Source: Rhodospirillaceae bacterium (lineage in GTDB: Bacteria > Pseudomonadota > Alphaproteobacteria > UBA8366). Taken from it: a DNA stretch of 58,189 nt. Under the pieces are notes generated by a model, which saw nothing but the letters and a program-made list of their open reading frames with translations, did not search any database and was not told the origin of the DNA. Location of the stretch: contig PAZH01000055.1 of assembly GCA_002716125.1 (NCBI GenBank), positions 1 to 58,189 of the forward strand, given 5' to 3'. Below are positions 1 to 9,064 of this stretch, in pieces. The position numbers and the translations under genes are program-made. How positions within the stretch are numbered: the first letter of the stretch is position 1; each line of letters starts with the position of its first letter.

Positions 1-3
1 CCA

Positions 4-561
4 TCAGCCGGCTCCCTTCATTACGAGTTTCATTCTTTCAAGCTGGGTCCTGAGCGAGGAGTCGATCATCCGGCTCCCGACTTTGACCACCATTCCGCCG
101 ATCAGGGCGGGGTCGACCTTCATCGATAGGGCGACGTTACGTCCTTCGACCTGCTGCAACGCCTGTTCGACGGCGCGGGCCTGTTCATCGCTCAAGCTTT
201 GAGCGGACGTCACTTCGGCCGTCACCTCGCCGCGGCGTTCCGCCAGCTCCGCGAGGTAGGCTTTAATAATGTCTCTGAGGGCATATAGACGGCGGTTTGC
301 CGCGGAAACGCTGACGAAACGCTGCGTCAGTTCGTCCGCACCCGCTTGCTGTAGCAGTGCCCCGATTGCTTGGCCTTGCGCGGCGCGTCCGATGACCGGG
401 CTGGCCATCATCCGCCGAAGGTCTTCGTTCTCGTCGATCGCGGCGTCAAGCGCCTTCAAATCGTCGGCGACAGCGTCCAATTTACGCTGTTCATCCGCCA
501 GCTCGAACAAAGCCAAAGCGTAGCGGGCTGCCATTCCCGATTCGCTTCCCTTGGATGCCAC
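4..561 (-). CDS. atpH: ATP synthase F1 subunit delta
   Basis: This is the delta subunit (OSCP homologue) of F1Fo ATP synthase, the peripheral-stalk protein that ties the F1 head to the b subunits at the inner membrane. The 185-residue length matches the family. The N-terminal helical half begins around ARYALALFELA, and the C-terminal half ends in the conserved VKVGSRMIDSSLRTQLERM segment. I take a GTG start at 561, preceded by GGGGAGA at a suitable distance; an ATG nine codons in (534) is the alternative. In alphaproteobacteria atpH usually heads atpHAGDC, so the rest of the operon should lie to the left of the window. The 237 bases upstream (562-798) are free of other genes and probably hold its promoter. 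Confidence 0.95.
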   Translation of the reverse strand: MASKGSESGMAARYALALFELADEQRKLDAVADDLKALDAAIDENEDLRRMMASPVIGRAAQGQAIGALLQQAGADELTQRFVSVSAANRRLYALRDIIKAYLAELAERRGEVTAEVTSAQSLSDEQARAVEQALQQVEGRNVALSMKVDPALIGGMVVKVGSRMIDSSLRTQLERMKLVMKGAG

Positions 562-798
562 CTGGGAATCTCCCCGATTTTGGTCCGGATATTCGTCGCC
601 GAAGCCCGGAATTCCTTAGGTTTTAAGCCCCTTTAAAAAGAGCTTTTGCCGAAAGGCGAGCGGTGTTTAGCACATGGAAAATAGGGGCGCAACCCGCCTC
701 GAAACGGCTGAATTGTCGCAGGCGGTCGGACTCTCTCGCCGTAACCCCGATTCGAGACACGTCAATAGAGGTAAAAGTGACGAAGTGGGGGGCGTGAA

Positions 799-1530
799 AT
801 GACGCAATCGGCGGTCATTGTGACGGGCGCGGCAAGCGGGATCGGATACGCCTGCGCGCACGATTTGCTGACGGACGGCGTGCCTGTTGTCGCCGCAGAT
901 ATTGGCGAGATTCCAGCGGCGTTGGTCAATGCGGGTGACTGTCTGCCCCTCAGTTTCGATGTCTCCTCGGAACAGTCTTGCCAAGAGGCGGTTGCGACCG
1001 CGACGGCACGCTTCGGCGGCGTGAGAGCGTTGATTCATTTTGCCGGCATTCACCACACCAAGACCTTGGACGAAGTCACCGGTGAAGATTTCGCCCAAGT
1101 CTACGCGGTCAATGTTACGGGCTCTTTCTTGATGGCGCGCGCCGTGGCCGGGCAAATGCAGGACTCCGGCGGATCTATCGTGCTGACCGCGTCGGGCGGC
1201 GTGGAGCTTGGCGGCGTCGGCGGCGATGGGCGGGGCGGTCCAGCCTATATCAGTTCAAAAGCGGCGATTCGCGGGTTGACCCGGTCCTTAGCCCGATCGC
1301 TCGGCAAATATGGTATCCGCGTCAACGCCGTGAGCCCCGATGCCACCGACACCCCGATGATCGGCACCTACGATAACGCCGCGCGCGACGGCGCCATTGC
1401 CCGCACGCCCCTTGGCCGTATCGCTCTCCCGGAAGATATCGCCGACGTCGCACGATTCCTTATTGAAGACGGGTCCCGCTTTATAACGGGGCAGATCGTC
1501 CCCGTGAACGGGGGGAGTGCGTTCGGCTAG
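799..1530 (+). CDS. SDR-family NAD(P)-dependent oxidoreductase
   Basis: A 243-residue classical short-chain dehydrogenase/reductase, expected to be a cytoplasmic enzyme interconverting a hydroxyl and a keto group with NAD(P)H. The cofactor motif TGAASGIG is at residues 9-16, the catalytic Ser at 132 and the YxxxK pair at Tyr150/Lys154. The C-terminus has the usual DVARFLIEDGSRFITGQIVPVNGG ending, written here only as a family hallmark. A purine-rich GGGGGGCG lies just upstream of the ATG. The gene sits divergently beside atpH and ends 2 bases before the convergent racemase-like gene. The substrate cannot be inferred; catabolic neighbours suggest a degradative role rather than fatty-acid synthesis. 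Confidence 0.88.
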   Translation: MTQSAVIVTGAASGIGYACAHDLLTDGVPVVAADIGEIPAALVNAGDCLPLSFDVSSEQSCQEAVATATARFGGVRALIHFAGIHHTKTLDEVTGEDFAQVYAVNVTGSFLMARAVAGQMQDSGGSIVLTASGGVELGGVGGDGRGGPAYISSKAAIRGLTRSLARSLGKYGIRVNAVSPDATDTPMIGTYDNAARDGAIARTPLGRIALPEDIADVARFLIEDGSRFITGQIVPVNGGSAFG

Positions 1531-1532
1531 GT

Positions 1533-2267
1533 CTAAATGTCGTCCCGTTGAAACAGGGCACCCGCGTCGATATCGGCCGACGCATTCGCCGCTCTGAGGG
1601 CGCGCCAGAGGGTTGCGCTGTTGGATGTGACCACGGGCTTCGCGAGACGGTCTTCCATCTCGGCGATGCGATCCATCGTCGCGAGATTGGTACAGCTGAT
1701 GAAGAGCCCGTCTGCGTCCGCAATCTCCGCCGCGTGACGTTCCGCCATTGCGACCACTTCCGATGACGCCAGCGCCGGGATCATCGGCGAGTGCGAGCAG
1801 GCGAATGTGTCCATTCCCGTCACTTCGAAACCGAGTTCTTCAAAGAAGCCCGCTTCGTTTTTCGTGATGTCCCAGGGATAAGGCGTAATCATAAAGAACC
1901 GGCGGATGCCCATGGCACGAAGCGCGTCGGCAACCGCGGTCGAAGTGGTGTAGCCGGGAATACCGGTCGCCCGCTCGATTCGCAGGCCGAGATCGTCTGC
2001 CGCATCTGTGCCGCCGAGGAACGTTCCGCTGGTGCAGGCGGCCATGATCACCTGCACGTCGATCTTGGTGAGCAGTTCCGCTTGCGTGTCGACGCTCTGC
2101 ATCATTTCGACAAGGGACGCCGCTTTTAATTCGGCCTCCGGGCGCGGTAGGCGCGAGAAGTGCGCCGTGATTCCGGCTGGCAGGACGCGGGGAAACTCGA
2201 CCTCGCATGTGACATTCCGCTCGGGGACGAGGAATCCGAGGCGGATGGGGTTGTTTGGGGTCGACAT
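1533..2267 (-). CDS. Maleate cis-trans isomerase / Asp-Glu racemase superfamily protein
   Basis: A 244-residue cytoplasmic protein of the Asp/Glu racemase superfamily, closest in pattern to maleate isomerases and arylmalonate decarboxylases. Two cysteines in the expected contexts, Cys78 (AACTSGT) and Cys192 (ISCTNLAT), match the paired catalytic cysteines of maleate isomerase, whereas arylmalonate decarboxylase keeps only one. The start ATG follows AAGGATCG. Known enzymes of this group act on small dicarboxylates in nicotinate or aromatic-acid breakdown, so a role in a peripheral catabolic route is an inference. It is convergent with the SDR and divergent from the gene at 2667. Confidence 0.8.
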   Translation of the reverse strand: MSTPNNPIRLGFLVPERNVTCEVEFPRVLPAGITAHFSRLPRPEAELKAASLVEMMQSVDTQAELLTKIDVQVIMAACTSGTFLGGTDAADDLGLRIERATGIPGYTTSTAVADALRAMGIRRFFMITPYPWDITKNEAGFFEELGFEVTGMDTFACSHSPMIPALASSEVVAMAERHAAEIADADGLFISCTNLATMDRIAEMEDRLAKPVVTSNSATLWRALRAANASADIDAGALFQRDDI

Positions 2268-2666
2268 GCGGCGATCCTTTCTGTCGGTCGCGAAAGTTTA
2301 ATCCATTCGGGCGGCCGCGTGCATCCCCCCTTCCTTATCCCTCCCCCACAAAAAGGGGAGGGGAATTTCCGATACGCCTGAGGGAGTCCTTGTCCCTGGA
2401 TGGGCGAAGGATCGAAAAGAGGTGCAGTGGCAACCTAAATCGACAAATTGTCCAATCTGTGATATTGTGCCCGGTGCGAAATTTTAATCGCACCGTTCTT
2501 TGACATCGTGAATCCGATTTCCGTCGCGACAGAACCTCTCTCTAAGCGAATCAGCGGTATGCTATTACCCCATTCTTCGGGTGTATGGGGTTGTTTGCCG
2601 AAAAAATGTATACCGTGGCCGAAATCATCCTCTCGACCGCGTTCAGAAGCGTATACCTTATTGCCC
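2268..2666. other. Divergent intergenic region with a GC hairpin
   Basis: This 399-base gap separates two divergent genes and must hold both promoters. I see no convincing coding sequence. The one clear structure is a hairpin at 2339-2362 (arms CCCTCCCC and GGGGAGGG, loop CACAAAAA), of the kind often dispersed in alphaproteobacterial intergenic DNA. A TTGACA at 2500-2505 lacks a good -10 at the normal spacing, so I do not call a promoter. Confidence 0.6.
2339..2362. repeat. GC-rich intergenic hairpin
   Basis: Perfect 8-bp inverted repeat CCCTCCCC / GGGGAGGG around an 8-base A-rich loop. It lies about 70 bases upstream of the racemase-like gene start. It resembles dispersed hairpin repeats more than a terminator, because no T-run follows on either strand and no gene ends here. 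Confidence 0.6.
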
Positions 2667-3641
2667 ATGACCACTTCGCTCACAGTCGGAATTTCCACCA
2701 ACGACCGGATGTTGCCCCTGTTGATCGGCGACGTGCCGACGCCGGGGCTCGATCTTACGTTCGACCGAGCGTCCCCGATCGGCATCTTTCGTCGGGCGTT
2801 GCAGGAGGGGGCTTTCGACGTAACGGAGATGTCGTTCGCCGCCTATTCCATTCTGATGTCGCGCGGGGAACGGCCGTTTGTCGGGATCCCGGTCTTCGTC
2901 TCACGCATGTTTCGCCACGGCTGCGTCTTTGTGCGCACGGACGGCGACATTGCCCAGCCGGAAGACCTGGCAGGGGCGCGGGTCGGCATTCCGGAATACC
3001 AGATGACGGCCGTCGTCTGGATGCGGGGCATCCTCGATGAGTATCACGGCGTCGATCCGAAGGGGGTCCGTTGGGTCCGGGGCGGCGTCAATGCGCCGGG
3101 CGGACGCGGCGAGAAAATGCCGCTTCGCTTATCGGATGATTACGACGTCGCGGACCTCGAAGACCGAAGCCTCAACGACGCATTGGCGGCGGGCGAGATC
3201 GACGCGATGATCACGACTCGGTTGCCGGCAGGATTAACGGACGGTTCGCTCAAAGGCCTGTTTTCCGACGTGAAGGCGGCCGAGCAAGCTTATTACGCCG
3301 CGTCCGGTATCTTCCCGATCATGCACCTGCTGGTCTTGCGCCGCGAAGTCTACGAACGGGACCCTTCCCTGGCCCGGGCGCTTTACGACTGCTTCTCCGC
3401 GGCGAAGACCGCGTCGCTCGCGCGGCTCTACGATATCGATGCGCTGTCCGTCATGGTGCCCTGGCTGGTGCCGGAAATGGCCGCGAGTTTCGGCGTTTTG
3501 GGTCAAGACCCCTGGCCCTATGGGTTCGCCGCCAATCGGAAAGACTTCGAGGTGTTTTTGACCTATCTCGAACGCCAGGAACTCTTGGCTTCACCGCTTG
3601 CGCCGGAAGATCTTTTCGCGCCGGAGCTCCTCGCGACTTAG
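2667..3641 (+). CDS. 4,5-dihydroxyphthalate decarboxylase-like / NMT1-type solute-binding-fold protein
   Basis: A 324-residue protein with the periplasmic-binding-protein-like fold shared by 4,5-dihydroxyphthalate decarboxylase and NMT1/THI5-like proteins. Typical segments are the N-terminal strand LTVGISTNDRMLPLL, the FDVTEMSFAAY segment, RMFRHGCVFVRTD and the hinge segment EDLAGARVGIPEYQMTAVVWMRGIL. I start at the ATG at 2667 because the longer upstream reading frame shows no family similarity. No signal peptide is seen, which favours a cytoplasmic decarboxylase-like role over a transporter receptor, but no ABC permease or ATPase is adjacent to test this. The gene overlaps the convergent CNT gene by 4 bases. 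Confidence 0.78.
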   Translation: MTTSLTVGISTNDRMLPLLIGDVPTPGLDLTFDRASPIGIFRRALQEGAFDVTEMSFAAYSILMSRGERPFVGIPVFVSRMFRHGCVFVRTDGDIAQPEDLAGARVGIPEYQMTAVVWMRGILDEYHGVDPKGVRWVRGGVNAPGGRGEKMPLRLSDDYDVADLEDRSLNDALAAGEIDAMITTRLPAGLTDGSLKGLFSDVKAAEQAYYAASGIFPIMHLLVLRREVYERDPSLARALYDCFSAAKTASLARLYDIDALSVMVPWLVPEMAASFGVLGQDPWPYGFAANRKDFEVFLTYLERQELLASPLAPEDLFAPELLAT

Positions 3642-4888
3642 TAGACAATCCCGACGGCGGCGCCGGTCGACAAGGTGGCAAGCGTCCCCGCGAGAATCGA
3701 GCGCATGCCGAGGCCGGCGATTTCCGCGCGGCGCTCGGGCACGATGGTGGCGAGCCCGCCGATCAAAATCCCGAGACTGCCAAGATTGGCGAAGCCGCAG
3801 ATCGCGTAGCTCATGATGAGGCGGGAGCGTTCGGACAGCGTTTCCGGCGGGAGAGCGGCCAACTCGACATAGGCCAGCAGCTCATTGAGGACCGTTTTGA
3901 TGCCCATCAGTCCGCCGGCGGTCACGGCCTCCGACCATGGGATGCCGGCGAGCCAAACCAATGGTGCCATGATCCAGCCGAGGACGCGCTGCAAACTCAA
4001 CGGTGCGCCGGCGACATCCGGAACGAGGCCGATCGCGGCGTTCGCGAGATGGACGAGCGCCACCAATACGACAAGCATCGCGATCACGTTAATCAGAAGA
4101 CCCGCACCTTCGATGGTGCCGCGCGCAATTGCATCCATCGCACTTTCGTCGCCCGAGCGTGGGATCTCCGCGACCTCCGGGTTGACCACTCGCGGCCCCG
4201 GGATCATCACCTTGGCCATGACAATGGCGGCCGGGGCGTTCATCAGCGACGCCGTCAAGAGATGTCCCGCCGCATCGGGGATCGTGTTCTGCAGGATGAA
4301 CGCATAGAGAACCAGGACCGTACCGGCGATGGTTGCCATGCCGCAGCTCATCACCAGGAAGAGGTCGCTCCGGTCGAGCCGCGCTAAGTAGGGTCGGATC
4401 AACAGCGGCGCTTCGATCATGCCGATAAAGACGTTGGCCGCCGCCGCGATCCCGCTGGCCCCGCCGATCCCCATGGAACGCTCGAGTACCTTCGAGAACA
4501 CCCGGACGAGGCCCGGCAAGATTCGCCAATAATATAAAAGCGCTGTCAACGCGCTGATAATCAGGATAAGCGGCAGCGCCTGAAACGCGAGGACGAACGC
4601 ATTTGCCGGCGTCACCGCCTCGAACGGCAAGGGCCCGCCGCCGAGATAGCCGAAGACGAAGCTCGTGCCGGCTCTTGTCGCATCCTGCAAGCCGGTGACG
4701 GACGCGCCGAGCCACTCGAAGAGCAGACGGGCCGGCGGCAGCTTGATCAGCAGAAACGCCAATATGACCTGGAGCAGAATGCCCGCGCCGACGATCCGCC
4801 AGGGCAGGCGCCGCCGGTCTTCGCCGCATGCCCAAGCGATGGCGACAAACATGGCGAGGCCGAAGAGGCCTTGTAGGACAAGCGCCAT
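3638..4888 (-). CDS. Concentrative nucleoside transporter (CNT/NupC family)
   Basis: A 416-residue polytopic inner-membrane protein of the CNT family, which imports nucleosides with a Na+ or H+ gradient. Family signatures include the GYLGGG..PFE stretch, the core ANVFIGMIEAPLLIRPYL containing the conserved IEAPL substrate-site segment, SCGMATIAGTVL, and a C-terminal IMSYAICGFANLGSLGILIGGL with the GFAN(L/F)xS motif. Length equals the usual 400-420 residues. It is the last gene of an apparent operon with the trypsin-like protease 6 bases upstream and the DUF350 gene before that. Confidence 0.93.
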   Translation of the reverse strand: MALVLQGLFGLAMFVAIAWACGEDRRRLPWRIVGAGILLQVILAFLLIKLPPARLLFEWLGASVTGLQDATRAGTSFVFGYLGGGPLPFEAVTPANAFVLAFQALPLILIISALTALLYYWRILPGLVRVFSKVLERSMGIGGASGIAAAANVFIGMIEAPLLIRPYLARLDRSDLFLVMSCGMATIAGTVLVLYAFILQNTIPDAAGHLLTASLMNAPAAIVMAKVMIPGPRVVNPEVAEIPRSGDESAMDAIARGTIEGAGLLINVIAMLVVLVALVHLANAAIGLVPDVAGAPLSLQRVLGWIMAPLVWLAGIPWSEAVTAGGLMGIKTVLNELLAYVELAALPPETLSERSRLIMSYAICGFANLGSLGILIGGLATIVPERRAEIAGLGMRSILAGTLATLSTGAAVGIVY

Positions 4889-4894
4889 GTGCGA

Positions 4895-5788
4895 TCAGAA
4901 CCCGCGGGTCGCACGGCGCCCGCGCGACGGTCCGTCGACCAGGCACAAGACCTTCGCCACGACCAATTTGTCCCGCAGCTTTTCGCCGTAATTCACATAG
5001 CCAAGGTCGCCCGGGCCTTGGCGCGTCACACCGCCGGACGGCTTCCCCTCCGGCCGAACATTTGCCATCGCCAGCATATCGTCCATGGTCACGGGCGCCG
5101 TCGTGAAGACGCGGCCGCGGCGTTTGCTCGCCGCCACCGTAACACCGATGATTTCGCCGGCTTCATTGAGCGCCGGACCGCCGCTCAAGCCGCCCAAGGT
5201 TTGCGTTCGCGGGTGGCGCTGACGCTCGACCCAGGCGACGACCGGTTCGACCTGGCTGTAACGCCCGACCGTCCGCATATTGCGACGCCCGATCAGGTTG
5301 CTCTCGACCTGACCTGGTTTCCCTTCCGGATATCCGACGTGATAAGCGGGCTGGTTCACCCGGAGCTCGTTTTCGGCAATCGAGATTGCGGGCCGCCCGC
5401 CCCGGGTCCACAGCACGGCGATGTCGGCACGCGGGTGCGATTGCACGCGTTGCACTTTTGCTGCCTTGCGGGGCCCGGTCTGGAGGCCGATTCGGTCGCA
5501 GCCGTCGACCACATGCCGCGCGGTAAACCAGACCCCTTCGTCGCGAATGGAAAACGCCGTCCCGGTGCTGTTCCCCTTCGCGCCGACATCGACGGTAAAG
5601 GCGGGATCGAAACGCGAGCGCTCTTTCAGCACGGTCCCGGGCCTAGCATAGGGCGCCGGTCTCGGTTGATATTGGTCCGGCATCGGCCGGCGCATATTCG
5701 GCCGCTCGTCCTCGTTGTTGAAATAGGCGAGGAAAACCTGCACCGCGAGGATCGGAAGAAAGAGGAACCAAAGGCGTTTGCCGGGCAT
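4895..5788 (-). CDS. Membrane-anchored trypsin-like serine protease
   Basis: A 297-residue S1-type (trypsin/DegP fold) protease. An N-terminal hydrophobic segment at residues 6-23 should anchor or export it. The catalytic triad is visible as His92 (FTARHVVDGC), Asp122 (ADIAVLW) and Ser202 (GGLSGGPAL). There is no PDZ domain after the protease domain, unlike DegP/DegQ, so it resembles single-domain trypsin-like proteins. It lies 13 bases downstream of the DUF350 gene and 6 bases upstream of the CNT transporter on the same strand, indicating co-transcription. The purpose of the protease/transporter pairing is unknown. Confidence 0.88.
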   Translation of the reverse strand: MPGKRLWFLFLPILAVQVFLAYFNNEDERPNMRRPMPDQYQPRPAPYARPGTVLKERSRFDPAFTVDVGAKGNSTGTAFSIRDEGVWFTARHVVDGCDRIGLQTGPRKAAKVQRVQSHPRADIAVLWTRGGRPAISIAENELRVNQPAYHVGYPEGKPGQVESNLIGRRNMRTVGRYSQVEPVVAWVERQRHPRTQTLGGLSGGPALNEAGEIIGVTVAASKRRGRVFTTAPVTMDDMLAMANVRPEGKPSGGVTRQGPGDLGYVNYGEKLRDKLVVAKVLCLVDGPSRGRRATRGF

Positions 5789-5801
5789 TCGCGGTGTCTC
5801 C

Positions 5802-6215
5802 TTAGCCGGACACCGCGGCGGCGGTAATAATGGAAACCCCGAGCTTCACCGCCGCTAGCAGGATGGCCGGGCCGAGTTCGCCCGCCTCTATGCGATGCGG
5901 TAAATCCTTCATGAGGAAATCGATCAGACGATAGACGACCAGCACGATCACCAGCGTCACCAACCCCCAGACGACGATATCCCAAACGCCGACGCTGACC
6001 GCCATCGAGAACGCCAACGGCATGGCCAAGCTGATGATCGCTGCACCGAGGGAGATGGCCGCCGCAACATTGCCGCCCCGAATGAGTTCAAGCTCCTTAT
6101 ACGGCGTCATCCAGATATAGATCGTCACGCCGATCGCCAGCATGGTGAGCGTGACGAGATAATGCAGCAGGAGAACCGGCAGTCCGGTCACGAAACTCTC
6201 TAAAACAGCTTCCAT
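5802..6215 (-). CDS. DUF350 family membrane protein
   Basis: A 137-residue inner-membrane protein with about four hydrophobic segments. It carries the DUF350 pattern: a first helix LLHYLVTLTMLAIGVTIYIWMTPYKELELIRGGN, the GNVAAAISLGAAIISLAMPLA helix and a repeated C-terminal GPAILLAAVKLGVSIITAA; these are described, not listed as motifs. The function of DUF350 proteins is not known. I use the ATG at 6215 rather than the TTG one codon upstream. It heads the short operon with the protease and nucleoside transporter. Confidence 0.85.
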   Translation of the reverse strand: MEAVLESFVTGLPVLLLHYLVTLTMLAIGVTIYIWMTPYKELELIRGGNVAAAISLGAAIISLAMPLAFSMAVSVGVWDIVVWGLVTLVIVLVVYRLIDFLMKDLPHRIEAGELGPAILLAAVKLGVSIITAAAVSG

Positions 6216-6302
6216 CAAAATTTCTCTCTCTGATCGCGATCGAACCCCATATTAGCGGCCGGCAGCGCTACTGTAGAGAGCCTATCGAGCCACATTAGTC
6301 AT

Positions 6303-7481
6303 ATGACAAAACACAGACCGAAAATCGTGATCGTCGGGGCCGGGCTTGGCGGGTTAACGCTGGCGCTGTCCCTTGCGCGGGCGAATTTCGAGATCGTGGT
6401 GCTGGAGCAAGCATCGCGGCTCGGCGAGGTCGGCGCAGGAATACAGATCAGCGCCAACGGCGCCCGCGTGCTGCACGACCTCGGTCTCGAGGGCGAATTG
6501 GCGAAAGTCGTCTTCCGCCCGGAACGGGGCGAGATGCGGCATTGGAAAACGGGCGAGACGTTGATTACGCGTCCGCTCGGCGACAGCAGCATCGAACGAT
6601 TCGGCTTTCCGTACTACCACATGCATCGCGCGGATTTTCACGGCGTGCTTGAGACGGCCGCGCGCGCCGCCGCACCGGACGCCATCCGCCTGAATGCGAA
6701 AGTGGCGGCCATCGAGCAAACGGACGGCGGTGTCCGTGCCGTGCTTACCTCCGGCGAGGTGATCGAAGGTGACGTCTTGATCGGCTGCGACGGTATCCAT
6801 TCCGCCGTCCGCGAGACATTGTTCGGTGCCGACGACCCACATTTCACCGGATGTATCGCCTGGCGCGCGACCATTCCGACGGACCGTCTGCCGAAAGATC
6901 ACGTGCGTCCGGTCGCCTCCAACTGGATCGGCCGAGGTGGCCATTTCGTGCACTACTATCTCAGGCGCGGTGAGCTGGTGAATTGCGTCGGCGTGTTGGA
7001 AGGCCAGGAATGGTCGGCCGAATCCTGGTCTTCGGAAGGCGCGCAAGCGGATTTTCTTGCCGACTTCGCCGGCTGGCACGAGGACCTGCAGGTCCTCATC
7101 CGAAACGCGGAACGCTGTTTCCGCTGGGGCCTTTTCGACCGGGACCCGATGCCGCGCTGGTCCGATGGACGGGTGGCGCTGCTCGGTGATGCTTGTCACC
7201 CGATGCTGCCCTTCATGGCGCAGGGTGCGGTGATGGGGCTCGAAGACGCCCATACGCTGACACGCTGTCTCGACGTGAACGATGACCCGGCGGCCGCGCT
7301 TGTCCGTTACGAAGACCTCCGTCGCGAGCGCACCGCCATCGTCCAGCGCATGGCCCGGGAGAACATGTCTTTCTTCCACGACCCCGATGTGGACGACCTG
7401 GACGAACGACTCAACAGCCACCGGGACGCACATATGTGGCTCTACGGCTTCGATGTCACGGATCAAGAATTCGCCGCTTAG
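6303..7481 (+). CDS. FAD-dependent aromatic-ring monooxygenase (salicylate hydroxylase-like)
   Basis: A 392-residue class A flavoprotein monooxygenase that would use NAD(P)H, O2 and FAD to hydroxylate an aromatic acid in the cytoplasm. All three fingerprints are visible: GAGLGG at residues 12-17, the DG motif (VLIGCDGIHSAVRETLFG) in the middle and the second FAD motif (VALLGDACHPMLPFMAQGA) near the C-terminus. The overall pattern resembles salicylate 1-hydroxylase and 3-hydroxybenzoate 6-hydroxylase, but the exact substrate is not decidable. It is a single gene with no ring-cleavage gene adjacent. Confidence 0.88.
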   Translation: MTKHRPKIVIVGAGLGGLTLALSLARANFEIVVLEQASRLGEVGAGIQISANGARVLHDLGLEGELAKVVFRPERGEMRHWKTGETLITRPLGDSSIERFGFPYYHMHRADFHGVLETAARAAAPDAIRLNAKVAAIEQTDGGVRAVLTSGEVIEGDVLIGCDGIHSAVRETLFGADDPHFTGCIAWRATIPTDRLPKDHVRPVASNWIGRGGHFVHYYLRRGELVNCVGVLEGQEWSAESWSSEGAQADFLADFAGWHEDLQVLIRNAERCFRWGLFDRDPMPRWSDGRVALLGDACHPMLPFMAQGAVMGLEDAHTLTRCLDVNDDPAAALVRYEDLRRERTAIVQRMARENMSFFHDPDVDDLDERLNSHRDAHMWLYGFDVTDQEFAA

Positions 7482-7490
7482 GTGATAAAC

Positions 7491-7511
7491 GGGGGTGACA
7501 AGCGAACCCCC
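7491..7511. terminator. Possible terminator hairpin after the monooxygenase
   Basis: Six-base-pair stem GGGGGT / ACCCCC with a 9-base loop, ten bases after the monooxygenase stop codon. No run of T follows, so if it terminates transcription it may need Rho. Confidence 0.4.
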
Positions 7512-7599
7512 CTGCCGTTACGTTGCGCCCAATTTGAAGCCGGTGTATGACCTCGAGCTTCGACAACCTCAGCATAAGGTCTCACAATGTCGTTTACCG

Positions 7600-7624
7600 T
7601 CATCCTGAGCCGGTCGAAGGATGG
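7600..7624. repeat. Dispersed palindromic repeat (CATCCTGAGCCGGTCGAAGGATG type)
   Basis: An imperfect palindrome between CATCC and GGATG with CTGAGC..GTCGAAG inside. It is a relative of the TTCGACAAGCTCAGG repeats clustered at 19.1-19.25 kb in this window. It lies about 35 bases upstream of lpd. Confidence 0.6.
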
Positions 7625-7657
7625 TGATATGAGTGGCGTATTACGGAGTTTGGAGCG

Positions 7658-9061
7658 ATGGCAGAAAGTTACGATCTAATTGTGATCGGCGGCGGGCCGG
7701 GCGGATATGTCGCGGCGATTCGGGCGGCGCAACTCGGCCTGAAGACAGCTTGCGTCGAAAAACGCGGCACGCTGGGCGGCACCTGCCTGAATGTGGGGTG
7801 CATCCCCTCGAAAGCGCTGCTCCACAATTCCCATCTCTATGCCGAGGCGGCGCACGAGTTTAAAGACCGCGGCATCGAAGTCGGCCAGGTCAAACTCAAT
7901 TTGAAGAAGTTGATGGCCAACAAAGATAAGATTGTCGGCGATCTCACCAAAGGCATCGAGTTTCTGTTTAAGAAGAATAAGGTCGACTACCTGCAAGGTA
8001 CGGGATCGATCGAAAAGGCGGGCGTGGTTGCCGTCACCGCCGGCAAGAAGAAATCGACCTACGAGACCAAGAACATCCTGATCGCCACCGGCTCGGACAG
8101 CGCGCCCTTGCCCGGCGTCGAGGTCGATGAGAAACAGATCGTGACGTCTACGGGCGCTATCGCCTTGCCGAAAGTGCCGAAACATCTGGTGGTGATCGGC
8201 GGCGGCGTCATCGGGCTCGAGCTTGGTTCTGTCTGGGCGCGTTTCGGTGCGAAAGTCACCGTCGTGGAATTCCTCGACCGCATCCTGCCCACCAACGACG
8301 GCGAGGTCTCAAAGCAGTTCGAGCGCATCCTCAAGAAACAAGGTTTCGAGTTTCGTTTGTCGACCAAGGTGACCGGCGCCAAAAAAATGAAGACTGGCGT
8401 GCAGTTGACGGTTGAACCCGCGGCCGGCGGCGATGCGGAGACGATCAAGGCTGATGTGGTTCTGCTGTCGATCGGCCGCGTCCCTTATACCGAAGGGCTT
8501 GGGCTCGACGCCGTCGGGGTCGAAACGGACGCGCGCGGCGTTATCCAGGTCGATGCCCATTTCCAGACCAACGTGCCCGGTATCCACGCCATCGGCGATT
8601 GCATCCCGGGGCCCATGCTGGCTCACAAAGCGGAAGACGAAGGTGTCGTTGTCGCGGAAATCCTCGCGGGGCAGTCGGGCCACATCGACTACGACGCCAT
8701 TCCGGGTATCGTTTATACCTGGCCGGAAGTCGCCTCCGTCGGAAAGACGGAAGAGGAATTGAAAGAAGCAGGCCGTGCTTACAAAGCCGGTAAGTTTCCG
8801 TTCATGGCGAATAGCCGGGCGCGGTGCAACGGCGATACGGACGGGTTCGTGAAAGTCCTGGCGGATGCGGAGACGGACGAAGTCCTCGGTTGCCACATTG
8901 TCGGTGCGGATGCCGGAAATCTCATTCAGGAGATTGTGACCGTTATCGAATTCGGCGGCTCGGCGGAGGATATCGCGCGAACCTGTCATGGCCATCCGAC
9001 GATGACCGAAGCGGTGAAAGAAGCGGCACTGGCGGTGGATGGCCGGCCGATCCACATATAG
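7658..9061 (+). CDS. lpdA: Dihydrolipoyl dehydrogenase (E3)
   Basis: The 467-residue FAD flavoenzyme that reoxidises lipoyl groups of 2-oxoacid dehydrogenase complexes with NAD+. The N-terminal FAD motif GGGPGG is followed by the redox disulfide Cys43/Cys48 (GGTCLNVGCIPSK), a central NAD motif (GGGVIGLELGSVW) and the C-terminal His446-Pro...Glu451 acid/base pair in HGHPTMTE. A ribosome site TGGAG precedes the ATG. In alphaproteobacteria this gene often follows sucAB; here sucAB is not in the window and lpd stands with a small membrane gene 3 bases downstream. It could serve the 2-oxoglutarate, pyruvate or the fused E1 complex encoded at 31.7 kb. Confidence 0.96.
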   Translation: MAESYDLIVIGGGPGGYVAAIRAAQLGLKTACVEKRGTLGGTCLNVGCIPSKALLHNSHLYAEAAHEFKDRGIEVGQVKLNLKKLMANKDKIVGDLTKGIEFLFKKNKVDYLQGTGSIEKAGVVAVTAGKKKSTYETKNILIATGSDSAPLPGVEVDEKQIVTSTGAIALPKVPKHLVVIGGGVIGLELGSVWARFGAKVTVVEFLDRILPTNDGEVSKQFERILKKQGFEFRLSTKVTGAKKMKTGVQLTVEPAAGGDAETIKADVVLLSIGRVPYTEGLGLDAVGVETDARGVIQVDAHFQTNVPGIHAIGDCIPGPMLAHKAEDEGVVVAEILAGQSGHIDYDAIPGIVYTWPEVASVGKTEEELKEAGRAYKAGKFPFMANSRARCNGDTDGFVKVLADAETDEVLGCHIVGADAGNLIQEIVTVIEFGGSAEDIARTCHGHPTMTEAVKEAALAVDGRPIHI

Positions 9062-9064
9062 CTG

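Noticed and set aside
2500-2528. TTGACA at 2500 as a promoter -35 box
   Set aside because: No acceptable -10 lies 16-18 bases downstream.
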